Assembly (NCBI RefSeq): GCF_051020985.1
Contig: NW_027475140.1
Location: 806,001 to 870,000 of the forward strand
Direction: 5' to 3'
Origin: Nomia melanderi
Lineage: Eukaryota; Arthropoda; Insecta; Hymenoptera; Halictidae
DNA: 64,000 nt
In this document: piece by piece, positions 36,800 to 50,170 of the stretch
How the letters are laid out: every line of letters starts with the position of its first letter
Numbering within the stretch: position 1 is the first letter of the stretch
The notes under the pieces: model-generated
Databases searched by the model: none
Seen by the model: only the letters and a program-made list of their open reading frames with translations
Told to the model about the DNA's origin: nothing
Position numbers and translations under genes: made by a program

Positions 36800-39700
36800 T
36801 TTGGATTTTACCCTGACCCTGAGTGTCCGGCCCCATGAGACTGCGGTTTTTTCGGCCCCTGGTGGTCCGAGGTCGTTCCCGCTGCTCAGATTCATGCGCC
36901 AGGGCCTCCTACAGACAATGCACTTTGATTTATTGCGCTATCTGTAATAGCACCCGAGATATCAGCAGATATATATTGGATTTTTCACTGATCCTGAGTG
37001 ACCGGCCCCATGAGACGGTAGTTTTCTCGGCCCCTGGGGGTCCGAGGTCGTTCCCGCTGCACAGATTCATGCGCCAGGGCCTCCTGCAGATAATTCACTT
37101 TGGTTTATTGCTCTACCTCTAATAGCACCCGAGATATCACCAGATATATATTGGATTTTCCCCTGACCCTGAGTGTCCGGCCCCATGAGACTGTGGTTTT
37201 CTCGGCCCCTGGTGGTCCGAGGTCGTTCCCGCTGCACAGATTCATGCGCCAGGGCCTCCTACAGACAATGCACTTTGATTTATTGCGCTATCTGTAATAG
37301 CACCCGAGATATCACCAGATATATATTGGATTTTACCCTGACCCTGAGTGTCCGGCCCCATGAGACTGTGGTTTTTTCGGCCCCTGGTGGTCCGAGGTCG
37401 TTCCCGCTGCACAGATTCATGCGCCAGGGCCTCCTGCAGATAATTCACTTTGGTTTATTGCGCTACCTCTAATAGCACCCGAGATATCACCAGATATATA
37501 TTGGATTTTCCCCTGACCCTGAGTGTCCGGCCCCATGAGACTGTGGTTTTCTCGGCCCCTGGTGGTCCGAGGTCGTTCCCGCTGCACAGATTCATGCGCC
37601 AGGGACTCCTACGGACAATGCACTTTGATTTATTGCGCTATCTCTAATAGCACCCGAGATATCACCAGATATATATTGGATTTTACCCTGACCCTGAGTG
37701 TCCGGCCCCATGAGACGGTCGTTGTCTCGGCCCCTGGAGGTCCGAGGACGTTCCCGCTGCACAGATTCATGCGCCAGGGCCTCCTACAGGTAATGCACTT
37801 TGATTTATTGCGCTATCTGTAATAGCAGCCGAGATATCACCAGCTATATATTGGATTTTTCCCTGACCCTGAGTGTCCGGCCCCATGAGAAGGTGGTTGT
37901 CTCGCCCCTGGAGGTCCGAGGTCGTTCCCGCTGCACAGATTCATGCGGCAGGGCCTCCTACAGACAATGCACTTTGATTTATTGCGCTATCTGTAATAGC
38001 ACCCGAGATATCACCAGATATATTTTGGATTTTACCCTGACCCTGAGTGTCCGGCCCCATGAGACTGCGGTTTTTTCGGCCCCTGGTGGTCCGAGGTCGT
38101 TCCCGCTGCTCGGATTCATGCGCCAGGGCCTCCTACAGACAATGCACTTTGATTTATTGCGCTATCTGTAATAGCACCCGAGATATCAGCAGATATATAA
38201 TGGATTTTTCACTGACCCTGAGTGTCCGGCCCCATGAGACGGTCGTTTTCTCGGCCCCTGGTGGTCCGAGGTCGTTCCCGCTGCACAGGTTCATGCGCCA
38301 GGGCCTCCTACAGACAATGCACTTTGATTTATTGCGCTATCTGTAATAGCACCCGAGATATCACCAGATATATATTGGATTTTACCCTGACCCTGAGTGT
38401 CCGGCCCCATGAGACTGCGGTTTTTTCGGCCCCTGGTGGTCCGAGGTCGTTCCCGCTGCTCGGATTCATGCGCCAGGGCCTCCTACAGACAATGCACTTT
38501 GATTTATTGCGCTATCTGTAATAGCACCCGAGATATCAGCAGATATATATTGGATTTTTCACTGATCCTGAGTGACCGGCCCCATGAGACGGTAGTTTTC
38601 TCGGCCCCTGGGGGTCCGAGGTCGTTCCCGCTGCACAGATTCATGCGCCAGGGCCTCCTGCAGATAATTCACTTTGGTTTATTGCTCTACCTCTAATAGC
38701 ACCCGAGATATCACCAGATATATATTGGATTTTCCCCTGACCCTGAGTGTCCGGCCCCATGAGACTGTGGTTTTCTCGGCCCCTGGTGGTCCGAGGTCGT
38801 TCCCGCTGCACAGATTCATGCGCCAGGGCCTCCTACAGACAATGCACTTTGATTTATTGCGCTATCTGTAATAGCACCCGAGATATCACCAGATATATAT
38901 TGGATTTTACCCTGACCCTGAGTGTCCGGCCCCATGAGACTGTGGTTTTTTCGGCCCCTGGTGGTCCGAGGTCGTTCCCGCTGCACAGATTCATGCGCCA
39001 GGGCCTCCTGCAGATAATTCACTTTGGTTTATTGCGCTACCTCTAATAGCACCCGAGATATCACCAGATATATATTGGATTTTCCCCTGACCCTGAGTGT
39101 CCGGCCCCATGAGACTGTGGTTTTCTCGGCCCCTGGTGGTCCGAGGTCGTTCCCGCTGCACAGATTCATGCGCCAGGGACTCCTACGGACAATGCACTTT
39201 GATTTATTGCGCTATCTCTAATAGCACCCGAGATATCACCAGATATATATTGGATTTTACCCTGACCCTGAGTGTCCGGCCCCATGAGACGGTCGTTGTC
39301 TCGGCCCCTGGAGGTCCGAGGACGTTCCCGCTGCACAGATTCATGCGCCAGGGCCTCCTACAGGTAATGCACTTTGATTTATTGCGCTATCTGTAATAGC
39401 AGCCGAGATATCACCAGCTATATATTGGATTTTTCCCTGACCCTGAGTGTCCGGCCCCATGAGAAGGTGGTTGTCTCGCCCCTGGAGGTCCGAGGTCGTT
39501 CCCGCTGCACAGATTCATGCGGCAGGGCCTCCTACAGACAATGCACTTTGATTTATTGCGCTATCTGTAATAGCACCCGAGATATCACCAGATATATTTT
39601 GGATTTTACCCTGACCCTGAGTGTCCGGCCCCATGAGACTGCGGTTTTTTCGGCCCCTGGTGGTCCGAGGTCGTTCCCGCTGCTCGGATTCATGCGCCAG

Positions 39701-39990
39701 GGCCTCCTACAGACAATGCACTTTGATTTATTGCGCTATCTGTAATAGCACCCGAGATATCAGCAGATATATAATGGATTTTTCACTGACCCTGAGTGTC
39801 CGGCCCCATGAGACGGTCGTTTTCTCGGCCCCTGGTGGTCCGAGGTCGTTCCCGCTGCACAGGTTCATGCGCCAGGGCCTCCTACAGACAATGCACTTTG
39901 ATTTATTGCGCTATCTGTAATAGCACCCGAGATATCACCAGATATATATTGGATTTTACCCTGACCCTGAGTGTCCGGCCCCATGAGACT
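36800..39990 (+). repeat. 9-monomer tandem repeat, 1,574 bp, two units
   Basis: Units run from about 36800 and 38374, with the match lost near 39991. The order of markers is the same in both: CTGCTCAGATTC or CTGCTCGGATTC, CACTGATCCTGAGTGACC, CCTGGGGGTCCG, and TTGCTCTACCTC. A third, partial copy lies at about 44970-45690 at an offset of 6,474 bp from unit 2. Confidence 0.88.
37133..37307 (+). repeat. Reference monomer, exactly 175 bp
   Basis: This copy runs from one EcoRV site to the base before the next and is close to the majority sequence at every position. It serves as the coordinate frame used here (GATATC = bases 1-6). Bases 31-130 are GC-rich and bases 131-175 plus 1-30 are AT-rich. 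The consensus has about nine CpG sites against roughly twelve expected from its C and G counts, an observed/expected ratio near 0.73. Base 59 onward varies among ACGGTGG, ACTGTGG and ACTGCGG in other copies. Confidence 0.9.
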
Positions 39991-40772
39991 GTGGTTTTTT
40001 CGGCCCCTGGTGGTTCGAGGTCGTTCCCGCTGCACAGATTCATGCGCCAGGGCCTCCTGCAGATAATTCACTTTGGTTTATTGCGCTACCTCTAATAGCA
40101 CCCGAGATATCACCAGATATATATTGGATTTTCCCCTGACCCTGAGTGTCCGGCCCCATGAGACTGTGGTTTTCTCGGCCCCTGGTGTTCCAAGGTCGTT
40201 CCCGCTGCACAGATTCATGCGCCAGGGCCTCCTACAGACAATGCACTTTGGTTTATTGCGCTATCTCTAATAGCACCCGAGATATCACCAGATATATATT
40301 GGATTTTACCCTGACCCTGAGTGTCCGGCCCCATGAGACTGTGGTTTTTTCGGCCCCTGGTGGTCCGAGGTCGTTCCCGCTGCACAGATTCATGCGCCAG
40401 GGCCTCCTGCAGACAATTCACTTTGGTTTATTGCGCTATCTCTAATAGCACCCGAGATATCACCAGATATATATTGGATTTTACCCTGACCCTGAGTGTC
40501 CGGGCCCATGAGACTGTGCTTTTCTCGGCCCCTGGTGGTCCGAGGTCGTTCCCGCTGCACAGATTCATGCGCCAGGGCCTCCTACAGACAATGCACTTTG
40601 ATTTATTGCGCTATCTGTAATAGCACCCGAGATATCACCACATATATATTGGATTTTTCACTGACCCTGAGTGTCCGGGCCCATGAGACTGTGCTTTTCT
40701 CGGCCCCTGGTGGTCCCAGGTCGTTCCCGCTGCACAGATTCATGCGCCAGGGCCTACTGCAGATAATTCACT

Positions 40773-43700
40773 TTGATTTATTGCGCTATCTGTAATAGCA
40801 CCCGAGATATCACCACATATATATTGGATTTTTCACTGACCCTGAGTATCCGGCCCCATGAGACGGTGGTTTTCTCGGTTCCTGGTGTTCCGAGGTCGTT
40901 CCCGCTGCACAGATTCATGCGCCAGGGCCTCCTACAGACAATGCACTTTGATTTATTGCGCTATCGGTAATAGCAGCCGAGATATCACCAGATATATATT
41001 GGATTTTCCCCTGACCCTGAGTGTCCGGCCCCATGAGACTGTGGTTTTCTCGGCCCCTGGTCGTCCGAGGTCGTTCCCGCTACACAGATTCATGCGCCAG
41101 GGCCTCCTACAGACAATGCACTTTGATTTATTGCGCTATCGGTAATAGCAGCCGAGATATCACCAGATATATATTGGATTTTCCCCTGACCCTGAGTGTC
41201 CGGCCCCATGAGACTGTGGTTTTCTCGGCCCCTGGTCGTCCGAGGTCGTTCCCGCTGCACAGATTCATGCGCCAGGGCCTCCTACAGACAATGCACTTTG
41301 ATTTATTGCGCTATCTGTAATAGCACCCGAGATATCACCAGATATATATTGGATTTTCCCCTGACCCTGAGTGTCCGGCCCCATGAGACTGTGGTTTTCT
41401 CGGCCCCTGGTGGTCCGGGGGCGTTCCCGTTGCACAGATTCATGCGCCAGGGCCTCCTACAGACAATGCACTTTGATTTATTGCGCTATCTGTAATAGCA
41501 CCCGAGATATCACCAGATATATATTGGATTTTCCCCTGACCCTGAGTGACCGGCCCCATGAGACTGTGGTTTTTTCGGCCCCTGGTGGTCAGAGGTCGTT
41601 CCCGCTGCACAGATTCATGTGCCAGGGCCTCCTGCAGATAATTCACTTTGGTTTATTGCGCTATCTCTAATAGCACCCGAGATATCACCAGATATATATT
41701 GGATTTTACCCTGACCCTGAGTGTCCGGCCCCATGAGACTGTGCTTTTCTCGGCCCCTGGTGGTCCGAGGTCGTTCCCGCTGCACAGATTCATGCGCCAG
41801 GGCCTCCTACAGACAATGCACTTTGATTTATTGCGCTATCTGTAATAGCACCCGAGATATCACCAGATATATATTGGATTTTACCCTGACCCTGAGTGTC
41901 CGGCCCCATGAGACGGTCGTTGTCTCGGCCCCTGGAGGTCCGAGGACGTTCCCGCTGCACAGATTCATGCGCCAGGGCCTCCTACAGACAATGCACATTG
42001 ATTTATTGCGCTATCTGTAATAGCACCCGAGATATCACCACATATATATTGGATTTTTCACTGACCCTGAGTGTCCGGCCCCATGAGACGGTGGTTTTCT
42101 CGGTCCCTGGTGTTCCAAGGTCGTTCCCGCTGCACAGATTCATGCGCCAGGGCCTCCTACAGACAATGCACTTTGGTTTATTGCGCTATCTCTAATAGCA
42201 CCCGAGATATCACCAGATATATATTGGATTTTACCCTGACCCTGAGTGTCCGGCCCCATGAGACTGTGGTTTTTTCGACCCCTGGTGGTCCGAGGTCGTT
42301 CCCGCTGCACAGATTCATGCGCCAGGGCCTCCTGCAGACAATTCACTTTGACTTATTGCGCTATCTCTAATAGCACCCGAGATATCACCAGATATATATT
42401 GGATTTTACCCTGACCCTGAGTGTCCGGGCCCATGAGACTGTGCTTTTCTCGGCCCCTGGTGGTCCGAGGTCGTTCCCGCTGCACAGATTCATGCGCCAG
42501 GGCCTACTGCAGATAATTCACTTTGATTTATTGCGCTATCTGTAATAGCACCCGAGATATCACCACATATATATTGGATTTTTCACTGTCCCTGAGTATC
42601 CGGCCCCATGAGACGGTGGTTTTCTCGGTTCCTGGTGTTCCGAGGTCGTTCCCGCTGCACAGATTCATGCGCCAGGGCCTCCTACAGACAATGCACTTTG
42701 ATTTATTGCGCTATCGGTAATAGCAGCCGAGATATCACCAGATATATATTGGATTTTCCCCTGACCCTGAGTGTCCGGCCCCATGAGACTGTGGTTTTCT
42801 CGGCCCCTGGTCGTCCGAGGTCGTTCCCGCTACACAGATTCATGCGCCAGGGCCTCCTACAGACAATGCACTTTGATTTATTGCGCTATCGGTAATAGCA
42901 GCCGAGATATCACCAGATATATATTGGATTTTCCCCTGACCCTGAGTGTCCGGCCCCATGAGACTGTGGTTTTCTCGGCCCCTGGTCGTCCGAGGTCGTT
43001 CCCGCTGCACAGATTCATGCGCCAGGGCCTCCTACAGACAATGCACTTTGGTTTATTGCGCTATCTCTAATAGCACCCGAGATATCACCAGATATATATT
43101 GGATTTTCCCCTGACCCTGAGTGTCCGGCCCCATGAGACTGTGGTTTTCTCGGCCCCTGGTGGTCCGGGGGCGTTCCCGTTGCACAGATTCATGCGCCAG
43201 GGCCTCCTACAGACAATGCACTTTGATTTATTGCGCTATCTGTAATAGCACCCGAGATATCACCAGATATATATTGGATTTTCCCCTGACCCTGAGTGAC
43301 CGGCCCCATGAGACTGTGGTTTTTTCGGCCCCTGGTGGTCAGAGGTCGTTCCCGCTGCACAGATTCATGTGCCAGGGCCTCCTGCAGATAATTCACTTTG
43401 GTTTATTGCGCTATCTCTAATAGCACCCGAGATATCACCAGATATATATTGGATTTTACCCTGACCCTGAGTGTCCGGCCCCATGAGACTGTGCTTTTCT
43501 CGGCCCCTGGTGGTCCGAGGTCGTTCCCGCTGCACAGATTCATGCGCCAGGGCCTCCTACAGACAATGCACTTTGATTTATTGCGCTATCTGTAATAGCA
43601 CCCGAGATATCACCAGATATATATTGGATTTTACCCTGACCCTGAGTGTCCGGCCCCATGAGACGGTCGATGTCTCGGCCCCTGGAGGTCCGAGGACGTT

Positions 43701-44180
43701 CCCGCTGCACAGATTCATGCGCCAGGGCCTCCTACAGACAATGCACATTGATTTATTGCGCTATCTGTAATAGCACCCGAGATATCACCACATATATATT
43801 GGATTTTTCACTGACCCTGAGTGTCCGGCCCCATGAGACGGTGGTTTTCTCGGTCCCTGGTGTTCCAAGGTCGTTCCCGCTGCACAGATTCATGCGCCAG
43901 GGCCTCCTACAGACAATGCACTTTGGTTTATTGCGCTATCTCTAATAGCACCCGAGATATCACTAGATATATATTGGATTTTACCATGACCCTGAGTGTC
44001 CGGCCCCATGAGACTGTGGTTTTTTCGGCCCCTGGTGGTCCGAGGTCGTTCCCGCTGCACAGATTCATGCGCCAGGGCCTCCTGCAGACAATTCACTTTG
44101 GTTTATTGCGCTATCTCTAATAGCACCCGAGATATCACCAGATATATATTGGATTTTACCCTGACCCTGAGTGTCCGGCC
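40773..44180 (+). repeat. 10-monomer tandem repeat, 1,750 bp, two units
   Basis: Unit 1 is 40773-42522 and unit 2 is 42523 to about 44180. Matching markers include CTATCGGTAATAGCAGCC twice per unit, GGTCCGGGGGCG, GTGGTCAGAGG and CCTGGTGTTCCAAGG. Left of unit 1, 40215-40620 matches 42140-42545 at 1,925 bp, so one additional monomer (about 40621-40795) separates the two registers. Confidence 0.88.
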
Positions 44181-44969
44181 CCATGAGACGGTCGTTGTCT
44201 CGGCCCCTGGAGGTCCGAGGACGTTCCCGCTGCACAGATTCATGCGCCAGGGCCTCCTACAGGTAATGCACTTTGATTTATTGCGCTATCTGTAATAGCA
44301 CCCGAGATATCACCAGATATATTTTGGATTTTACCCTGACCCTGAGTGTCCGGCCCCATGAGACTGCGGTTTTTTCGGCCCCTGGTGGTCCGAGGTCGTT
44401 CCCGCTGCTCAGATTCATGCGCCAGGGCCTCCTACAGACAATGCACTTTGATTTATTGCGCTATCTGTAATAGCACCCGAGATATCAGCAGATATATATT
44501 GGATTTTTCACTGACCCTGAGTGTCCGGCCCCATGAGACGGTCGTTTTCTCGGCCCCTGGTGGTCCGAGGTCGTTCCCGCTGCACAGATTCATGCGCCAG
44601 GGCCTCCTGCAGATAATTCACTTTGGTTTATTGCGCTATCTCTAATAGCACCCGAGATATCAGCAGATATATATTGGATTTTTCACTGATCCTGAGTGAC
44701 CGGCCCCATGAGACGGTAGTTTTCTCGGCCCCTGGTGGTCCGAGGTCGTTCCCGCTGCACAGATTCATGCGCCAGGGCCTCCTGCAGATAATTCACTTTG
44801 GTTTATTGCGCTATCTGTAATAGCAATCGAGATATCACCAGATATATATTGGATTTTTCACTGACCCTGAGTGTCCGGCCCCATGAGGCGGTCGTTTTCT
44901 CGGCCCCTGGTGGTCCGAGGTCGTTCCCGCTGCACAGATTCAAGCGCCAGGGCCTACTACAGACAATGC

Positions 44970-45690
44970 ACTTTGATTTATTGCGCTATCTGTAATAGCA
45001 CCCGAGATATCAGCAGATATATATTGGATTTTTCACTGATCCTGAGTGACCGGCCCCATGAGACGGTAGTTTTCTCGGCCCCTGGGGGTCCGAGGTCGTT
45101 CCCGCTACACAGATTCATGCGCCAGGGCCTCCTGCAGATAATTCACTTTGGTTTATTGCTCTACCTCTAATAGCACCCGAGATATCACCAGATATATATT
45201 GGATTTTCCCCTGACCCTGAGTGTCCGGCCCCATGAGACTGTGGTTTTCTCGGCCCCTGGTGGTCCGAGGTCGTTCCCGCTGCACAGATTCATGCGCCAG
45301 GGCCTCCTACAGACAATGCACTTTGATTTATTGCGCTATCTGTAATAGCACCCGAGATATCACCAGATATATATTGGATTTTACCCTGACCCTGAGTGTC
45401 CGGCCCCATGAGACTGTGGTTTTTTCGGCCCCTGGTGGTCCGAGGTCGTTCCCGCTGCACAGATTCATGCGCCAGGGCCTCCTGCAGATAATTCACTTTG
45501 GTTTATTGCGCTACCTCTAATAGCACCCGAGATATCACCAGATATATATTGGATTTTCCCCTGACCCTGAGTGTCCGGCCCCATGAGACTGTGGTTTTCT
45601 CGGCCCCTGGTGGTCCGAGGTCGTTCCCGCTGCACAGATTCATGCGCCAGGGACTCCTACGGACAATGCACTTTGATTTATTGCGCTATC
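44970..45690 (+). repeat. Displaced partial copy of the 1,574-bp repeat
   Basis: Four monomers here match 38496-39216 in order, including the CCTGGGGGTCCG and TTGCTCTACCTC markers, after more than 5 kb of other repeat types. The flanks on both sides belong to other monomer series, so this is an inserted or exchanged block, not part of a continuous tandem run. Confidence 0.75.
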
Positions 45691-48600
45691 TGTAATAGCA
45701 CCCGAGATATCACCAGATATATTTTGGATTTTACCCTGACCCTGAGTGTCCGGCCCCATGAGACTGCGGTTTTCTCGGCCCCTGGTGGTCCGAGGTCGTT
45801 CCCGCTGCACAGATTCAAGCGCCAGGGCCTACTACAGACAATGCACTTTGATTTATTGCGCTATCTGTAATAGCACCCGAGATATCACCAGATATATATT
45901 GGATTTTACCCTGACCCTGAGTGTCCGGCCCCATGAGACTGCGGTTTTTTCGGCCCCTGGTGGTCCGAGGTCGTTCCCGCTGCACAGATTCATGTGCCAG
46001 GGCCTCCTACATACAATGCAATTTGATTTATTGCGCTATCTGTAATAGCACCCGAGATATCAGCAGATATATATTGGATTTTTCACTGATCCTGAGTGAC
46101 CGGCCCCATGAGACGGTAGTTTTCTCGGCCCCTGGGGGTCCGAGGTCGTTCCCGCTGCACAGATTCATGCGCCAGGGCCTCCTGCAGATAATTCACTTTG
46201 GTTTATTGCGCTACCTCTAATAGCACCCGAGATATCACCAGATATATATTGGATTTTCCCCTGACCCTGAGTGTCCGGCCCCATGAGACTGTGGTTTTCT
46301 CGGCCCCTGGTGGTCCGAGGTCGTTCCCGCTGCACAGATTCATGCGCCAGGGCCTCCTACAGACAATGCACTTTGATTTATTGCGCTATCTGTAATAGCA
46401 CCCGAGATATCAGCAGATATATAATGGATTTTTCACTGACCCTGAGTGTCCGGCCCCATGAGACGGTCGTTTTCTCGGCCCCTGGTGGTCCGAGGTCGTT
46501 CCCGCTGCACAGATTCATGCGCCAGGGCCTCCTGCAGATAATTCACTTTGGTTTATTGTGCTATCTCTAATAGCACCCGAGATATCACCAGATATATATT
46601 GGATTTTACCCTGACCCTGAGTGTCCGGCCCCATGAGACTGTGCTTTTCTCGGCCCCTGGTGGTCCGAGGTCGTTCCCGGTGCACAGATTCATGCGCCAG
46701 GGCCACCTACAGACAATGCACTTTGATTTATTGCGCTATCTGTAATAGCACCCGAGATATCACCAGATATATATTGGATTTTACCCTGACCCTGAGTGTC
46801 CGGCCCCATGAGACGGTCGTTGTCTCGGCCCCTGGAGGTCCGAGGACGTTCCCGTTGCACAGATTCATGCGCCAGGGCCTCCTGCAGATAATTCACTTTG
46901 GTTTATTGCGCTATCTCTAATAGCACCCGAGATATCACCAGATCTATATTGGATTTTCCCCTGACCCTGAGTGTCCGGCCCCATGAGACTGTGGTTTTCT
47001 CGGCCCCTGGTGGTCCGAGGTCGTTCCCGTTGCACAGATTCATGCGCCAGGGCCTCCTACAGACAATGCACTTTGATTTATTGCGCTATCTGTAATAGCA
47101 CCCGAGATATCACCAGATATATATTGGATTTTCCCCTGACCCTGAGTGACCGGCCCCATGAGACTGTGGTTTTCTCGGCCCCTGGTGGACCGAGGTCGTT
47201 CCCGCTGCACAGATTCATGCGCCAGGGCCTACTGCAGATAATTCACTTTGATTTATTGCGCTATCTGTAATAGCACCCGAGATATCACCACATATATATT
47301 GGATTTTTCACTGAACCTGAGTATCCGGCCCCATGAGACGGTGGTTTTCTCGGTTCCTGGTGTTCCGAGGTCGTTCCCGCTGCACAGATTCATGCGCCAG
47401 GGCCTCCTACAGACAATGCACTTTGGTTTATTGCGCTATCTGTAATAGCACCCGAGATATCTCCAGATATATATTGGATTTTCCCCTGACCCTGAGTGAC
47501 CGGCCCCATGAGACTGTGGTTTTTTCGGCCCCTGGTGGTCCGACGTCGTTCCCGCTGCCCAGATTCATGCGCCAGGGCCTCCTACAGACAATGCACTTTG
47601 ATTTATTGCGCTATCTGTAATTGCACCCGAGATATCAGCAGATATATATTGGATTTTTCACTGACGCTGAGTGTCCGGCCCCATGAGACGGTCGTTTTCT
47701 CGGACCCTGGTGTTCCCAGGTCGATCCCGCTGCACAGATTCATGCGCCAGGGCCTCCTACAGACAATGCACTTTGGTTTATTGCGCTATCTGTAATAGCA
47801 CCCGAGATATCACCAGATATATATTGGATTTTACCCTGACCCTGAGTGTCCGGCCCCATGAGACTGTGCTTTTCTCGGCCCCTGGTGGTCCGAGGTCTTT
47901 CCCGCTGCACAGATTCATGCGCCAGGGCCTCCTACAGACAATGCACTTTGATTTATTGCGCTATCTGTAATAGCACCCGAGATATCACCAGATATATATT
48001 GGATTTTCCACTGACCCTGAGTGTCCGGCCACATGAGACTGCGGTTTTCTCGGCCCCTGGTGGTCCGAGGTCGTTCCCGTTGCACAGATTCATGCGCCAG
48101 GGCCTCCTGCAGATAATTCACTTTGGTTTATTGCGCTATCTGTAATAGCACCCGAGATATCACCAGATATATATTGGATTTTCCCCTGACCCTGAGTGTC
48201 CGGCCCCATGAGACTGTGGTTTTCTCGGCCCCTGGTCGTCCGAGGTCGTTCCCGCTGCACAGATTCATGCGCCAGGGTCTCCTACAGACAACGCACTTTG
48301 ATTTATTGCGCTATCTGTAATAGCACCCGAGATATCACCAGATATATATTGGATTTTACCCTGACCCTGAGTGTCCGGCCCCATGAGACGGTCGTTGTCT
48401 CGGCCCCTGCAGGTCCGAGGACGTTCCCGCTGCACAGATTCATGCGCCAGGGCCTCCTACAGGTAATGCACTTTGATTTATTGCGCTATCTGTAATAGCA
48501 CCCGAGATATCACCAGATCTATATTGGATTTTCCCCTGACCCTGAGTGTCCGGCCCCATGAGACTGTGGTTTTCTCGGCCCCTGGTGGTCCGAGGTCGTT

Positions 48601-49623
48601 CCCGTTACACAGATTCATGCGCCAGGGCCTCCTGCAGATAATTCACTTTGGTTTATTGCGCTATCTGTAATAGCACCCGAGATATCACCAGATCTATATT
48701 GGATTTTTCACTGACCCTGAGTATCCGGCACCATGAGACGGTGGTTTTCTCGGTTCCTGGTGTTCCGAGGTGGTTCCCGCTGCACAGATTCATGCGCCAG
48801 GGCCTCCTACAGACAATGCACTTTGGTTTATTGCGCTATCTCTAATAGCACCCGAGATATCACCAGATATATATTGGATTTTCCCCTGTCCCTGAGTGTC
48901 CGGCCCCATGAGACTGTCGTTTTCTCGGCCCCTGGTGGTCCGAGGTCGTTCCCGTTGCACAGATTCATGCGCCAGGGCCTCCTACAGACAATGCACTTTG
49001 ATTTATTGCGCTATCTGTAATAGCACCCGAGATATCACCAGATATATATTGGATTTTCCCCAGACCCTGAGTGACCGGCCCAATGAGACTGTGGTTTTTT
49101 CGGCCCCTGGTGGTCCGAGGTCGTTCCCGCTGCACAAATTCATGCGCCAGGGCCTCCTGCAGATAATTCACTTTGGTTTATTGCGCTATCTGTAATAGCA
49201 CCCGAGATATCACCAGATCTATATTGGATTTTCCCCTGACCCTGAGTGTCCGGCCCCATGAGACTGTGGTATTCTCGGCCCCTATTGGTCCGAGGTCGTT
49301 CCCGCTGCACAGGTTCATGCGCCAGGGTCTCCTACAGACAATGCACTTTGATTTATTGCGCTATCTGTAATAGCACCCGAGATATCACCACATATATATT
49401 GCATTTTACCCTGACCCTGAGTGTCCGGCCCCATGAGACTGTGGTTTTTTCGGCCCCTGGTGGTCCGAGGTCGTTCCCGCTGCACAGATTCATGCGCCAG
49501 GGCCTCCTACAGACAATGCACTTTGATTTATTGCGCTATCTGTAATAGCACCCGAGATATCAGCAGATATATATTGGATTTTTCACTGACCCTGAGTGTC
49601 CGGCCCCATGAGACGGTCGTTTC

Positions 49624-49644
49624 CTCGGACCCTGGTGGTCCGAG
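49624..49644 (+). repeat. Perfect dyad
   Basis: Full 8-bp arms in a monomer reading GTTTCCTCGGACC, just left of the 1,577-bp repeat. Confidence 0.85.
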
Positions 49645-49798
49645 GTCGTTCCCGCTGCACAGATTCATGCGCCAGGGCCTCCTACAGACAATGCACTTTG
49701 ATTTATTGCGCTATCTGTAATAGCACCCGAGATATCAGCAGATATATATTGGATTTTTCACTGTCCCTGAGTGTCCGGCCCCATGCGACGGTCGTTTT

Positions 49799-49819
49799 CT
49801 CGGACCCTGGTGGTCCGAG
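49799..49819 (+). repeat. Perfect dyad, 1,577-bp unit 1
   Basis: Full arms in a 176-bp monomer with CCATGCGACGGTCG. Confidence 0.85.
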
Positions 49820-50149
49820 GTCGTTCCCGCGTGCACAGATTCATGCGCCAGGGCCTCCTGCAGATAATTCACTTTGGTTTATTGCGCTATCTCTAATAGC
49901 ACCCGAGATATCACCAGATATATATTCGATTTTCCCCTGACCCTGAGAGTCCGGCCCCATGAGACTGTGGTCTTCTCGGCCCCTGGTCGTCCGAGGTCGT
50001 TGCCTCTGCACAGATTCATGCGCCAGGGCCTCCTACAGACAATGCACTTTGATTTATTGCGCTATCTGTAATAGCACCCGAGATATCAGCAGATATATAT
50101 TGGATTTTTCACTGTCCCTGAGTGTCCGGCCCCATGCGACGGTCGTTTT

Positions 50150-50170
50150 CTCGGACCCTGGTGGTCCGAG
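50150..50170 (+). repeat. Perfect dyad, 1,577-bp unit 1, second
   Basis: 351 bp after the previous dyad, in the doubled two-monomer block. Confidence 0.85.

Noticed and set aside
37133..37307. CENP-B box
   Set aside because: The pattern NTTCGNNNNANNCGGGN was not found on either strand of the consensus. TTTCGCTATC in some monomers starts like it but lacks the required A and CGGG at the right spacing.
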